Source of the DNA: Prevotella sp.
Lineage (GTDB): Bacteria; Bacteroidota; Bacteroidia; Bacteroidales; Bacteroidaceae
DNA: 64,000 bases
NCBI GenBank assembly: GCA_017940545.1
Contig: JAGAYI010000008.1
Span: 1-64,000, forward strand
Direction: 5' to 3'
Position numbers and translations under genes: made by a program
Notes under the pieces: generated by a model
Databases searched by the model: none
What the model was told of the DNA's origin: nothing
The model's input: only the letters and a program-made list of their open reading frames with translations
Part shown: in pieces, positions 49,052-58,108 of the stretch
Numbering within the stretch: position 1 is the first letter of the stretch
Layout: every line of letters starts with the position of its first letter

Positions 49052-49146
49052 GAAAAAGCATTTTTCTTTTTTACTTTCGAACAAAAGTATCTTCGACCGT
49101 AGGTCAGAGATACGATTAAGTGAGCAAAGTACAAAAAGAAAAAGCA
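49022..49146. repeat. promoter palindrome copy 2 and 39 bp direct repeat
   Basis: A perfect 39 bp direct repeat: 49022-49060 and 49108-49146, 86 bp apart. Between them, right arms complete a palindrome with the first copy: AGATAC (49022-49027)/GTATCT (49087-49092), and AAGTAcAAAAAGAAAAA (49041-49057)/TTTTTCTTTTTTACTT (49061-49076). The plan matches the element at 21743-21802. Confidence 0.8.
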
Positions 49147-49152
49147 ATATGA

Positions 49153-49186
49153 AAAGAACGCACAGTAGTGAAACTGCGCGTTCTTT
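49153..49186 (-). terminator. terminator after oadB
   Basis: AAAGAACGC (49153-49161) pairs with GCGTTCTTT (49178-49186), with an inner CAGT/ACTG stem. It is 33 bases past the oadB stop on the minus strand, followed by TTTTCAT. Confidence 0.75.
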
Positions 49187-49219
49187 CCATGTCTTGATGA
49201 CGTTAAGGGTTGAAGTGCG

Positions 49220-50377
49220 TCAGGTCAGGAATCCCAACAGTGCTCCGGCAGCGACGGCCGAGCCGATGACACCGGCCACGTTCGGTCCCATGGCGTGCAT
49301 GAGCAGGAAATTGTGACGGTCGTACTCCAGTCCGAGGTTGTTCGATATGCGGGCTGCCATGGGCACGGCGCTCACTCCGGCATTGCCGATGAGCGGGTTG
49401 AGCTTCTTGTCCTTCGGCAGGAAGAGGTTCATCAGCTTCACAAACAGCACGCCGCTCATGGTTGCCACGATGAAGGCGCAGGCACCGATGAAGAAGATGA
49501 AGATGGTATTCAACGTCAGGAACTCTGAAGCCTGCGTGGAGCAGCCTACGGTAAGGCCGAGCAGCATCACCACGATGTCGTTGAGCGCCGAACCGGCAGT
49601 CTTGGCCAGACGGGTGGTCTTGCCGCTTTCCTTCAGCAGGTTGCCGAAGAACAGCATGCCGAGCAGCGGCAGGCCGCTGGGTACGATGAACGTGGTGAGC
49701 AGCAAGCCGATGATGGGGAACAGGATGCGCTCCGTCTGGCTCACCTCGCGGGCGGGCTTCATCTTGATGACGCGCTCCTTCTTGGTGGTGAGCAGACGCA
49801 TCAATGGCGGCTGAATGAGCGGCACCAGAGCCATGTAGCTGTAGGCACAGACGGCAATGGCTCCCATGAGGTTCGGCGAGAGCTTCGAGCTGAGGAAGAT
49901 GGCCGTGGGGCCGTCGGCACCGCCAATGATGGCAATGCCTGCTGCCTGATTCGGCTCAAAGCCTAAAGCCAGGGCCGTCATGTAGGCACCGAAGATGCCA
50001 AACTGCGCTGCGGCTCCTATGAGCACCAGCTTGGGGTTGGCTATCAGGGCCGAGAAGTCGGTCATGGCACCTATGCCGAGGAAGACCAGCGGCGGATACC
50101 AGCCCAGCTTTACTCCCTGGTAAAAAAAGTTCAGCACGGAATTGTCCTCGTAGAGTCCTATCTCCAGACCGGCATCAGCGCGGAAGGGAATGTTGCCAAG
50201 AATGATGCCCAGTCCGATGGGGACAAGGAGCAGCGGCTCAAAGTCCTTCTTGATGGCCAGATAGATGAGGATGGCACCGACGACAATCATGATGAGGTTA
50301 CCTGCCGTGGCGTTGGCAAAGCCCGTATAGGTCAGGAACTCATTGAAATTTTCTGCTATGAAGTTTGTAAATCCCAT
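49220..50377 (-). CDS. oadB: sodium-pumping decarboxylase beta subunit
   Basis: A 385-residue protein with about 9-11 helices, of the OadB/MmdB/GcdB family. Family segments: GIGAMTDFSALIANPK, IIGGADGPTAIFLSSKL (with the Asp of the sodium path), GNLLKESG and NAGVSAVPMAAR. It decarboxylates carboxybiotin and moves Na+ outward. With mutA/mutB close by, the substrate complex is more likely methylmalonyl-CoA decarboxylase than oxaloacetate decarboxylase. The alpha (carboxyltransferase) subunit is not in the window. Confidence 0.94.
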   Translation of the reverse strand: MGFTNFIAENFNEFLTYTGFANATAGNLIMIVVGAILIYLAIKKDFEPLLLVPIGLGIILGNIPFRADAGLEIGLYEDNSVLNFFYQGVKLGWYPPLVFLGIGAMTDFSALIANPKLVLIGAAAQFGIFGAYMTALALGFEPNQAAGIAIIGGADGPTAIFLSSKLSPNLMGAIAVCAYSYMALVPLIQPPLMRLLTTKKERVIKMKPAREVSQTERILFPIIGLLLTTFIVPSGLPLLGMLFFGNLLKESGKTTRLAKTAGSALNDIVVMLLGLTVGCSTQASEFLTLNTIFIFFIGACAFIVATMSGVLFVKLMNLFLPKDKKLNPLIGNAGVSAVPMAARISNNLGLEYDRHNFLLMHAMGPNVAGVIGSAVAAGALLGFLT

Positions 50378-50409
50378 AGTTCTGTCTTTATTATTTTACG
50401 GTTCTACCT

Positions 50410-50880
50410 TTACCCGATGGTCAGGAGTACGGCACCCTCCATGACGGAGTCACCATTGCTGACGTTGATGCTCTTGACGGTTCCGGCATATTCGGCCTCG
50501 ATGTTGTTCTGCATCTTCATGGCCTCTAACACAACGACCGTGTCGCCAACGTTTACCTGCTGGCCTACGCTGACGCAGATGTTCGTGATGGTGCCGGGCA
50601 GGGGAGCCTTCACGGCATTGCCACCGCCGGCATTGGCAGCAACACCTGCTGCTGCAGCAGCGGGGGCAGCAGAGGCTGCCGGTGCAGCACTCTCGGCAGC
50701 CGGCTGTGGAGCACTCACCTTGGGCTTCACAATGGTAGGATGCTTGGCAGCATTGATGGGCTGCTGCAGTTCCACCTCGAACGGAATGCCGTTCACGTTT
50801 ACTTTGGCGATGTTGCCTTCTACTTCCTCGATTTCTACTTCGTAGTCAACACCTTGTACTTTATATTGATACTTGCTCAT
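50410..50880 (-). CDS. biotin carboxyl carrier protein
   Basis: A 156-residue protein: N-terminal part YKVQGVDYEVEIEEVEGN, an Ala/Pro-rich flexible linker (residues about 55-88), and a C-terminal biotinyl domain with EAMKMQN (biotin Lys). It shuttles CO2 from the alpha subunit to OadB. Spacing to neighbours is 32 and 36 bases. Confidence 0.95.
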   Translation of the reverse strand: MSKYQYKVQGVDYEVEIEEVEGNIAKVNVNGIPFEVELQQPINAAKHPTIVKPKVSAPQPAAESAAPAASAAPAAAAAGVAANAGGGNAVKAPLPGTITNICVSVGQQVNVGDTVVVLEAMKMQNNIEAEYAGTVKSINVSNGDSVMEGAVLLTIG

Positions 50881-50916
50881 AACTCTCTTTATTCTTTAAT
50901 CTTTGTTCTTTTATTT

Positions 50917-51957
50917 TTATCGCATCTCGGGCCCCGTGGGAATCTTCGGGGCAGTGTGGGCTGTGGGAATAATCGGGTCGTGGAACTGGGTCATCTGTGA
51001 GTACTCGTCGTCCCAGCCGGTATCCTTCGACTTGATGGTAATGACACCACTCTCCACGTCGTGGACATCGTCCTGATACTGTTTCAGTGCCATGCCGATG
51101 ACAGCCATATATACTTCCAGGTCAACACCCTTGGTCTTCAGACCGTCATGCAGGATGTTACCCGTAATGTGGCCCACCTCCATCGTCTTCTCGACGGTCT
51201 TGGTAATGGGCTTGATGGGTTGTTTGTTGACTACCTTCTTGGCCGTCTCTTGGTGTTTCATAATGACTCCGAAGATGGTAAAGAAGAGCCACAGCAAGGC
51301 CAGGCAGAAGAACACGATGCCCATGGCCATGACCGTCATGGCCAGGCCGTAGGGGTCTTCACGCTTGAACTTGTCAATCTTCGACTCGCTGACGGTCGTG
51401 TTGTTCGAGATGCCCGGAGTCACGCGGTCGGCCGACTTCACTTCCCAGTCGGCAGCATTTCCGTTGTTGGCAATGCGGGCAAACGACTGGTCAGCCTGCA
51501 TGGCGGGAACCCGGACGGAGTCGATGAGCTGTGTGGCATTGCCGTTGTAGAGACCAATCCATACGGGCTCACCCGGTGAAACGTTGGTGGCGAGGTGCAG
51601 GGAACCCAGATGGGGCTTACTGTTTAGAAAGAGTACCAAGTGTTTCCGTCCGGTAAGGTTGGTGCGCTCATCGCCGTTAGGGATGATGCTCATTCGCTTG
51701 ATGCGTTCGGGAACACTCATGTGTGGGTCAAGTACGGAACGGTCGGTGGTAACATACATACCACGGATGTTGTAGGTGGAATAGGAGATGTTTTCAATCT
51801 CTAACCATGCCTTGTGCTCTCCGTACTCGTCCTGCAGGCTGTTGCTGTTGTCCGTCATCACTTCGTTCAGCTTGATGCTGGCGTCCATCTGGGCGTGCAT
51901 CGCTGAAGTGCCGGCAAACAGCAAGGTGCCGATTAGAAAGCAGAATTTTTTAGTCAT
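50917..51957 (-). CDS. OadG-family gamma subunit with a lamin-tail-like domain
   Basis: A 346-residue protein. It has a signal-like N-terminus (residues 1-22, SAMHAQ), then a lamin-tail-like domain (residues about 28-165: IKLNEVMTDN, EYGEHKAWLEIEN, the HLVLFLN strand), then a membrane helix (AMTVMAMGIVFFCLALLWLFF) typical of OadG, and a cytosolic tail of about 115 residues. Normal OadG is under 100 residues. The gamma subunit anchors the complex; the extra outer domain may bind partners outside the membrane. Confidence 0.88.
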   Translation of the reverse strand: MTKKFCFLIGTLLFAGTSAMHAQMDASIKLNEVMTDNSNSLQDEYGEHKAWLEIENISYSTYNIRGMYVTTDRSVLDPHMSVPERIKRMSIIPNGDERTNLTGRKHLVLFLNSKPHLGSLHLATNVSPGEPVWIGLYNGNATQLIDSVRVPAMQADQSFARIANNGNAADWEVKSADRVTPGISNNTTVSESKIDKFKREDPYGLAMTVMAMGIVFFCLALLWLFFTIFGVIMKHQETAKKVVNKQPIKPITKTVEKTMEVGHITGNILHDGLKTKGVDLEVYMAVIGMALKQYQDDVHDVESGVITIKSKDTGWDDEYSQMTQFHDPIIPTAHTAPKIPTGPEMR

Positions 51958-51996
51958 ATTATTTTTAGTACCTGTATTATTATATTCTTGTGTATC

Positions 51997-53703
51997 TTAT
52001 CCGCAGAAGAACAGCACGATGAGCTGTGCTGTCAGGATGCGCAGGAACATTGACAACGGATAAACCGTTGAGTAGCCTACGGCAGGAGCCTCCTTTGAGC
52101 AGATGCTGTTGGAGTATGCCAGTGCGGGGGGGTCGGTATAGGTGCCGGCTATCATGCCTGCAATGGTGAAGTAGTTGAACTTCAGGTGGCGGGCAACCGG
52201 GCCTATTATTATAATAGGTATAAAGGTAATGAGGAAGCCGGTCAGCACGTAGAGCAGCCCGTCGCCTTGCATCACCGTCTCAAAGAATCCTGAACCGGGA
52301 ATGGCGGGGTTGCCGGCGCCGGCCTTGATTCCCACAGAGGCAAGGAAGAGCACGAGACCTATTTCGCGTAGCATCATGTTGGCCGATGTGGTGGTGTAGG
52401 TCACCAGCTTAATCTTGTAGCCATAGCGGCCGATGAGGATGGCAATGATGAGCGGACCGCCGGCAATGCCGAGCTTCATGAGTGGCATGCCCGGAATGAA
52501 GGGCAGCGAACCGAAGATGATGCCCAGGAAGATGCCCACGAAGATGGTGGCAATGTTGGGAGCATCGAGACGCTTGATGGAGTTACCCATTTTGGAGGCC
52601 ACGCGATCGACGGCATCCTGCGGTCCCACCACCATGATGCGGTCGCCCACCTGCAGGGGCAGGCTGGCAGAGGCGAAGAGGTCCATGCCGTGACGGGTTA
52701 CCCGGGTGACGTTGACACCGTACATGCTGGAGAAGTGCATGCCGCCGAGGGTCTTGCCGTTAATCTTCGGGTTGGTAACGAGGATGCGCTTCGAGACGAG
52801 CGGCTGGTCTGACTGCTCAAAGTCAATGTCTAACTTCGGACCGATAAAGGCCATGATGGCTTCCTGGTCGGCCTCTGCGCAGACAATGAGCATCTGGTCT
52901 CCCACGTGGAAGATGGTGTTTCGGTTGGGAATGGACAGCTCGCCGTTATGAACCAGTCGGGAGACCACAAAGTCGCGGTTCAGGAAGTCGTGAACCTGCA
53001 GCAAGGTCTTGCCCTCCAGGTATTTGTTGCTTACTTCCAGGTGCATCTTGTAAGGCTTCTGGTTGGCCTTTGCACCCTCTTGCGACTCGAGCTGTTGCTC
53101 TTCGTTCTCCATCTTGATGCGGCAGATGTAGCGTATGAGGATAATGGCCCCGATAATGCCGAGCACACCGAGGGGGTAGGCACAGGCGTATGCAGAGGCA
53201 ATGGGAGGTGCCTGGTCGCCCATCAGCGAACTGAGGGCTTCGTTGGCAGCACCAAGACCCGGCGTGTTGGTGACGGCACCATAGAGGGTACCCACCATCA
53301 TGGGCAGCGTGGTCTTGTCGTTAGTGTCGAAGAAGATAAAGTAGCAGGCGAACATGACGATGATGTTCAGCAGAATGGCAGCTACCGCCAGTCCGTTCAG
53401 CTTGATGCCGGCCTTGCCGAAACTCTCGAAGAAGCCAGGACCCACCTGCAGACCAATCATGAAGACAAACAGAATGAGTCCGAAGTCCTGAATGAACGTC
53501 AGAATGGGCGTGGGGGCTACGAAACCCAGTGCTCCTGCCACGATGCCGGCGAAGAGCACGAATGTTACTCCTAAGGAAATGCCACAGATTTTAATCTTGC
53601 CGAGATAGACACCCACAGCAATGACAACAGCATACAGCAAGGCTATGTGAGCTACCGATTCGGTGTTCGTAAATAGGCTTTCAAGCCAGGTAAATGAATT
53701 CAT
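51997..53703 (-). CDS. AspT/YidE-family transporter
   Basis: A 568-residue membrane protein: two sets of about 5-6 helices flanking a cytosolic region with two TrkA_C (RCK_C) domains (residues about 210-380). The repeats [22 protein letters not shown] and [19 protein letters not shown] (read in part) mark the duplicated transporter halves of the aspartate:alanine exchanger family. Substrate is unknown; a dicarboxylate/amino acid antiporter would fit the fermentation genes beside it. It lies directly upstream of oadG, in the place where a carboxyltransferase gene might be expected. Confidence 0.88.
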   Translation of the reverse strand: MNSFTWLESLFTNTESVAHIALLYAVVIAVGVYLGKIKICGISLGVTFVLFAGIVAGALGFVAPTPILTFIQDFGLILFVFMIGLQVGPGFFESFGKAGIKLNGLAVAAILLNIIVMFACYFIFFDTNDKTTLPMMVGTLYGAVTNTPGLGAANEALSSLMGDQAPPIASAYACAYPLGVLGIIGAIILIRYICRIKMENEEQQLESQEGAKANQKPYKMHLEVSNKYLEGKTLLQVHDFLNRDFVVSRLVHNGELSIPNRNTIFHVGDQMLIVCAEADQEAIMAFIGPKLDIDFEQSDQPLVSKRILVTNPKINGKTLGGMHFSSMYGVNVTRVTRHGMDLFASASLPLQVGDRIMVVGPQDAVDRVASKMGNSIKRLDAPNIATIFVGIFLGIIFGSLPFIPGMPLMKLGIAGGPLIIAILIGRYGYKIKLVTYTTTSANMMLREIGLVLFLASVGIKAGAGNPAIPGSGFFETVMQGDGLLYVLTGFLITFIPIIIIGPVARHLKFNYFTIAGMIAGTYTDPPALAYSNSICSKEAPAVGYSTVYPLSMFLRILTAQLIVLFFCG

Positions 53704-53740
53704 AATTAATAATACTAACGCTTATTTTAAAAAACGGTTG

Positions 53741-53772
53741 CAAAATTACACAATTTCCGTCTTTTTGCGCAA
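53741..53772 (-). promoter_or_regulatory. promoter of the transporter/decarboxylase operon
   Basis: On the minus strand, TTG (53770-53772), 21 bases, TAATTTTG (53741-53748), 38 bases before the transporter start. It is divergent from the mutA promoter. Confidence 0.65.
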
Positions 53773-53892
53773 TTTTTATTCAACTTTTTTACGTGGCGGC
53801 CACCACTTTTATGTTATTTTACATTTTCAGGATTTCCCTGAGTTCAAAAAAGGCATACGTGTGTCAGTATAAATATAAAATATTTATTAAAA

Positions 53893-53926
53893 TTTGCGGC
53901 AGTTCGAAAATAAGTTGTTACCTTTG
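53893..53926 (+). promoter_or_regulatory. promoter of mutAB
   Basis: TTTG (53893-53896), 22 bases (slightly long), TACCTTTG (53919-53926). The leader would be about 60 bases. The box lies upstream of the ATG at 53992 but close to another in-frame start at 53935. Confidence 0.6.
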
Positions 53927-53991
53927 CAGGACTTTTGCAAACTGTAAAACGACAGTATTACTTATATAATAATATTTCAAAACGTAAAACT

Positions 53992-55839
53992 ATGGCAAAC
54001 AAAGAAAAACTCTTTACCGAGTTTCAGGCACCCACGACTCAAGAATGGCTCGACAAGATTGAGGTCGATTTGAAGGGCGCAGACTTTCAGAAACGTCTGG
54101 TATGGAGAACCAATGAAGGTTTTAATGTGCAGCCTTTTTACCGCCGCGAGGACCTGAAGGACTTGAAGACTCCTGACGCTCTGCCGGGAGAGTTCCCCTT
54201 CGTGCGTGGCAACAAAAAGGACTCTAACCAGTGGTATGTCCGTCAGAACCTGGCTGTCAACGACCCTGCCGAGGCCAACAAGAAGGCGCTCGACATTCTG
54301 AACAAGGGTATTGACTCGTTGGGATTCCGCATTCCAAAAGACCTGGTGACTGCTGAGACTCTTGACACGTTGCTTGAAGGCATCTACTGTGAAGTTATTG
54401 ATCTGAATTTCCGTACCTGTCCGTGTCACGCCCTGAAACTGGCAGAACTCGTTGATGCCTACTTCACCAAGAAAGGCTTTGACAAGGAGAAGCTTTCGTT
54501 CACTGTAGGCTTCGACCCCATCGAGAAGATGCTTACCAAAGGCAAGGACGTGACGGCACGGCTGGCTGACGGTCCGAAAATCGTGGAGTTGCTGAAGGAT
54601 TACCCGAAGGCTCATGTGATGACTGTCCACACCGAAACGCTGAACAATGCCGGTGCATACATCGTGCAGGAATTGGGCTATGCGCTGGCCTGGGGTAACG
54701 AGTATCTGCAGCAGTTGGTAGATGCCGGTATTGATGTAGATTTGGCTGCCCGTCAGATGAAATTCTACATGGGCGTCAGCGAAAACTACTTCATGGAGAT
54801 AGCTAAGTTCCGTGCGGCTCGCCTGCTGTGGGCACAGATTGTCAAGCAGTATGAACCCAAGTGCGACTGCGCTTGTAAGATGACGATAAATGCCACAACG
54901 TCAACGTATAACCAGACACTGTTCGACTCTTATGTGAACCTGCTGCGCTCGCAGACAGAGGCTATGTCGGCAGCACTGGGAGGTGTACACTCAATGGTGG
55001 TGACACCGTTTGATGCTCCTTACGAGAAGGCAACTGACTTCTCAGAGCGTATTGCCCGCAACCAGCAACTGCTCATCAAGGAAGAGAGTCACTTCGACCG
55101 CATCGTTGACCCATCGGCCGGTTCTTACTACATAGAACACCTGACCGATGCCCTGGCTCAGGAGGCTTGGAAAATCTTCCTGAAGATAGAAGACGAGGGC
55201 GGTTTCTTGGAGGCTGTCAAGAAAGGTATCGTCCAGGACGACATCAACGCTACGAATGTGAAACGTCACGGCGATGCTGCCAAGCGTAAGGAGTTCCTGC
55301 TGGGTACCAACCAGTTCCCCAACTTCACCGAGAAGAGCGACGGCAAGCGTCCTGTGGCTGCCACTTGCTGCTGCGCTGCCAATGAAGAGGCTCCCTTCAA
55401 GAAACTGGAGACCACCCGTCTGGCAGCCGACTTCGAGGACCTGCGCATCCATACGGAGGAGACAAAGGTTCCTACAGCCTTCATGCTGACCATCGGCAAC
55501 CTGGCCATGCGTCAGGCCCGTGCCCAGTTCTCGTGCAACTTCCTGGCTTGTGCCGGCTACAAGGTGATTGACAATCTCGGCTTTAAGACCGTTGAGGAAG
55601 GTGTTGACGCAGCACTTGAAGCTAAGGCAGACATTGTAGTGCTCTGCTCGAGCGACGATGAGTATGCCGAGTATGCTATCCCTGCCTTCAAGTATCTGGA
55701 TGGCCGTGCCATGTTCGTGGTGGCCGGTGCTCCTGCCTGCATGGACGACCTGAAGGCTGCCGGCATTGAGAATTTCATCCACGTACGTTGCAATGTGCTT
55801 GATACATTGAAAGAATATAATCAGAAACTTGGTATTTAA
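53992..55839 (+). CDS. mutA: methylmalonyl-CoA mutase small subunit
   Basis: A 615-residue protein, alpha-type subunit that pairs with MutB. It keeps the TIM-barrel fold (WRTNEGFNVQPFYRRED, VTPFDAPYEKATDFSERIARNQQ in part, DPSAGSYYIEHLTD) and a C-terminal B12-like domain, but lacks the DxHxxG cobalamin motif (ANEEAPF region), as expected for the non-catalytic subunit. The ATG at 53992 is preferred; the frame extends to 53935. mutB starts 19 bases later. Role: succinyl-CoA to methylmalonyl-CoA in propionate formation. Confidence 0.95.
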   Translation: MANKEKLFTEFQAPTTQEWLDKIEVDLKGADFQKRLVWRTNEGFNVQPFYRREDLKDLKTPDALPGEFPFVRGNKKDSNQWYVRQNLAVNDPAEANKKALDILNKGIDSLGFRIPKDLVTAETLDTLLEGIYCEVIDLNFRTCPCHALKLAELVDAYFTKKGFDKEKLSFTVGFDPIEKMLTKGKDVTARLADGPKIVELLKDYPKAHVMTVHTETLNNAGAYIVQELGYALAWGNEYLQQLVDAGIDVDLAARQMKFYMGVSENYFMEIAKFRAARLLWAQIVKQYEPKCDCACKMTINATTSTYNQTLFDSYVNLLRSQTEAMSAALGGVHSMVVTPFDAPYEKATDFSERIARNQQLLIKEESHFDRIVDPSAGSYYIEHLTDALAQEAWKIFLKIEDEGGFLEAVKKGIVQDDINATNVKRHGDAAKRKEFLLGTNQFPNFTEKSDGKRPVAATCCCAANEEAPFKKLETTRLAADFEDLRIHTEETKVPTAFMLTIGNLAMRQARAQFSCNFLACAGYKVIDNLGFKTVEEGVDAALEAKADIVVLCSSDDEYAEYAIPAFKYLDGRAMFVVAGAPACMDDLKAAGIENFIHVRCNVLDTLKEYNQKLGI

Positions 55840-55858
55840 AGAATAGGAGACTTGAATT

Positions 55859-58024
55859 ATGCGTAAACAATTTAAAGATATTGATATCTATGCAGGCATC
55901 AAGGCTCAGGATGGTGCCAAGTGGATTAAAGAAAATGGTATTGTAGAGAACTGGAAAACCCCCGAGCACATTGAGGTTCGCCCAGTCTATACCAAAGAAG
56001 ACCTGGAGGGCATGGAGCACCTCGACTTTACGGCCGGCATTCCCCCTTACCTGCGCGGTCCGTACTCCATGATGTACCCCTTCCGCCCGTGGACCATCCG
56101 CCAGTATGCCGGATTCTCAACGGCTGAGGAGTCAAATGCTTTCTATCGTCGTAACCTTGCCTCGGGCCAGAAAGGTCTTTCCGTGGCCTTCGACCTGCCG
56201 ACACACCGCGGATACGACCCCGACAACGCCCGCGTCGTCGGCGACGTAGGTAAGGCTGGCGTAAGCATCTGCAACGAGGAGAACATGAAGGTGCTCTTCT
56301 CGGGCATTCCCTTGAACAAGATGTCCGTGTCGATGACCATGAACGGTGCCGTGCTGCCCATCCTGGCATTCTACATCGTGGCTGGTCTGGAGCAGGGTGC
56401 ACAGCTTGAGGAGATGGCTGGAACCATCCAGAACGACATTCTCAAGGAGTTCATGGTGCGTAATACCTATATCTATCCGCCCGCATTCTCGATGAAGATT
56501 ATTGCCGACATCTTCGAATATACTTCCCAGAAGATGCCGAAGTTCAACTCTATCTCTATCTCGGGTTACCACATGCAGGAGGCTGGTGCTACGGCTGACA
56601 TCGAGTTGGCTTATACGCTGGCTGACGGTATGGACTACCTGCGTACGGGTGTCAACGCCGGTATCGACGTCGATGCCTTCGCACCGCGTCTCAGCTTCTT
56701 CTGGGCCATCGGCATGAACCACTTTATGGAGATTGCCAAGATGCGTGCAGGCCGTCTGTTGTGGGCCAAGATTGTGAAGTCGTTCGGTGCCAAGAACCCG
56801 AAGTCGCTGGCCCTGCGTACCCACTCGCAGACCTCCGGCTGGTCGCTCACCGAGCAGGATCCCTTCAACAACGTGGGACGTACCTGTATCGAGGCCATGG
56901 CCGCCGTGCTGGGTCACACCCAGTCGCTGCACACCAACGCCCTCGACGAGGCCATCGCCCTGCCTACCGACTTCTCGGCACGTATTGCCCGTAACACCCA
57001 GATCTACATACAGAACGAGACCAAGGTCTGCAAGCAGATTGACCCGTGGGCCGGCAGCTACTATGTGGAGACACTGACCAACGAGCTCGTTCACAAGGCT
57101 TGGGAGCACATTCAGGAGATTGAGAAGCTGGGTGGTATGGCCAAGGCCATCGAGACCGGTCTGCCCAAGATGCGTATTGAGGAAGCCGCTGCCCGCACAC
57201 AGGCCCGTATCGACTCAGGTGTGCAGACCATTGTCGGCATCAACAAGTACCGTCTGGAGCACGAAGACCCCATCGATATCCTTGAGGTGGATAACACCGC
57301 CGTGCGCCAGCAGCAGGAGGAAAGCCTGAAGCAGGTTCGCGCTACTCGTGACGAAGCCGCTTGTCAGGCCGCCCTGAAGGCCATCACCGACTGCGTGCGT
57401 GACTTCAACGAGGGCCGCAAGAGCGAGAACAACCTGCTCGACCTGGCCGTCAAGGCTGCCCAGCTGCGTTGTACCTTGGGTGAGATAAGTGATGCCTGCG
57501 AAGAAATCGTAGGACGTTATAAAGCAGTAATCAGAACAATTTCAGGCGTGTATAGTTCAGAATCAAAGAACGACAGCGACTTCGAGGAGGCCAAGCGCCT
57601 TACCGACGAGTTTGCCAAGCGTGAGGGTCGCCGTCCCCGCATCTTCGTTGCCAAGATGGGTCAGGACGGTCACGACCGTGGTGCAAAGGTAGTGGCAACG
57701 GGATATGCCGACTGTGGCTTCGACGTGGATATGGGCCCGCTGTTCCAGACTCCTGAGGAGGCTGCCCGCATGGCGGTAGAGAACGACGTCCACATTGTGG
57801 GAGCATCGTCGCTGGCTGCCGGTCACAAGACGCTTATTCCGCAGCTCATTGAGGAGTTGAAGAAGCTGGGCCGTGAGGACATCATGGTGACCGCCGGCGG
57901 TGTGATACCCGCTCAGGACTACGACTTCCTCTACAAGGCAGGCGTAGCAGCCATCTTCGGTCCTGGCACCCCGATTCCGTACTCTGCCATTCAGATGATG
58001 AAGATTCTGCTCGACGAAAATTAA
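55859..58024 (+). CDS. mutB: methylmalonyl-CoA mutase large subunit
   Basis: A 721-residue catalytic subunit. The barrel has [21 protein letters not shown] (in part), [24 protein letters not shown], and [21 protein letters not shown] (in part). The C-terminal cobalamin domain has the lower-ligand motif [10 protein letters not shown] (DGHDRG; His) and [10 protein letters not shown], ...[14 protein letters not shown]. With the Na+-pumping decarboxylase subunits on the opposite strand it links succinate to propionyl-CoA. Confidence 0.98.
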   Translation: MRKQFKDIDIYAGIKAQDGAKWIKENGIVENWKTPEHIEVRPVYTKEDLEGMEHLDFTAGIPPYLRGPYSMMYPFRPWTIRQYAGFSTAEESNAFYRRNLASGQKGLSVAFDLPTHRGYDPDNARVVGDVGKAGVSICNEENMKVLFSGIPLNKMSVSMTMNGAVLPILAFYIVAGLEQGAQLEEMAGTIQNDILKEFMVRNTYIYPPAFSMKIIADIFEYTSQKMPKFNSISISGYHMQEAGATADIELAYTLADGMDYLRTGVNAGIDVDAFAPRLSFFWAIGMNHFMEIAKMRAGRLLWAKIVKSFGAKNPKSLALRTHSQTSGWSLTEQDPFNNVGRTCIEAMAAVLGHTQSLHTNALDEAIALPTDFSARIARNTQIYIQNETKVCKQIDPWAGSYYVETLTNELVHKAWEHIQEIEKLGGMAKAIETGLPKMRIEEAAARTQARIDSGVQTIVGINKYRLEHEDPIDILEVDNTAVRQQQEESLKQVRATRDEAACQAALKAITDCVRDFNEGRKSENNLLDLAVKAAQLRCTLGEISDACEEIVGRYKAVIRTISGVYSSESKNDSDFEEAKRLTDEFAKREGRRPRIFVAKMGQDGHDRGAKVVATGYADCGFDVDMGPLFQTPEEAARMAVENDVHIVGASSLAAGHKTLIPQLIEELKKLGREDIMVTAGGVIPAQDYDFLYKAGVAAIFGPGTPIPYSAIQMMKILLDEN

Positions 58025-58054
58025 TTCGCTTGATGAGTGTGAATGACTGATAAT

Positions 58055-58088
58055 AAAAGAGCATCCTGCACGCGCAGGATGCTCTTTT
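58055..58088. terminator. bidirectional terminator after mutB
   Basis: AAAAGAGCATCCTGC (58055-58069) pairs perfectly with GCAGGATGCTCTTTT (58074-58088), loop ACGC. T runs occur on both strands, between convergent genes. Confidence 0.9.
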
Positions 58089-58108
58089 ATTTTATACCTT
58101 CACAGAAC

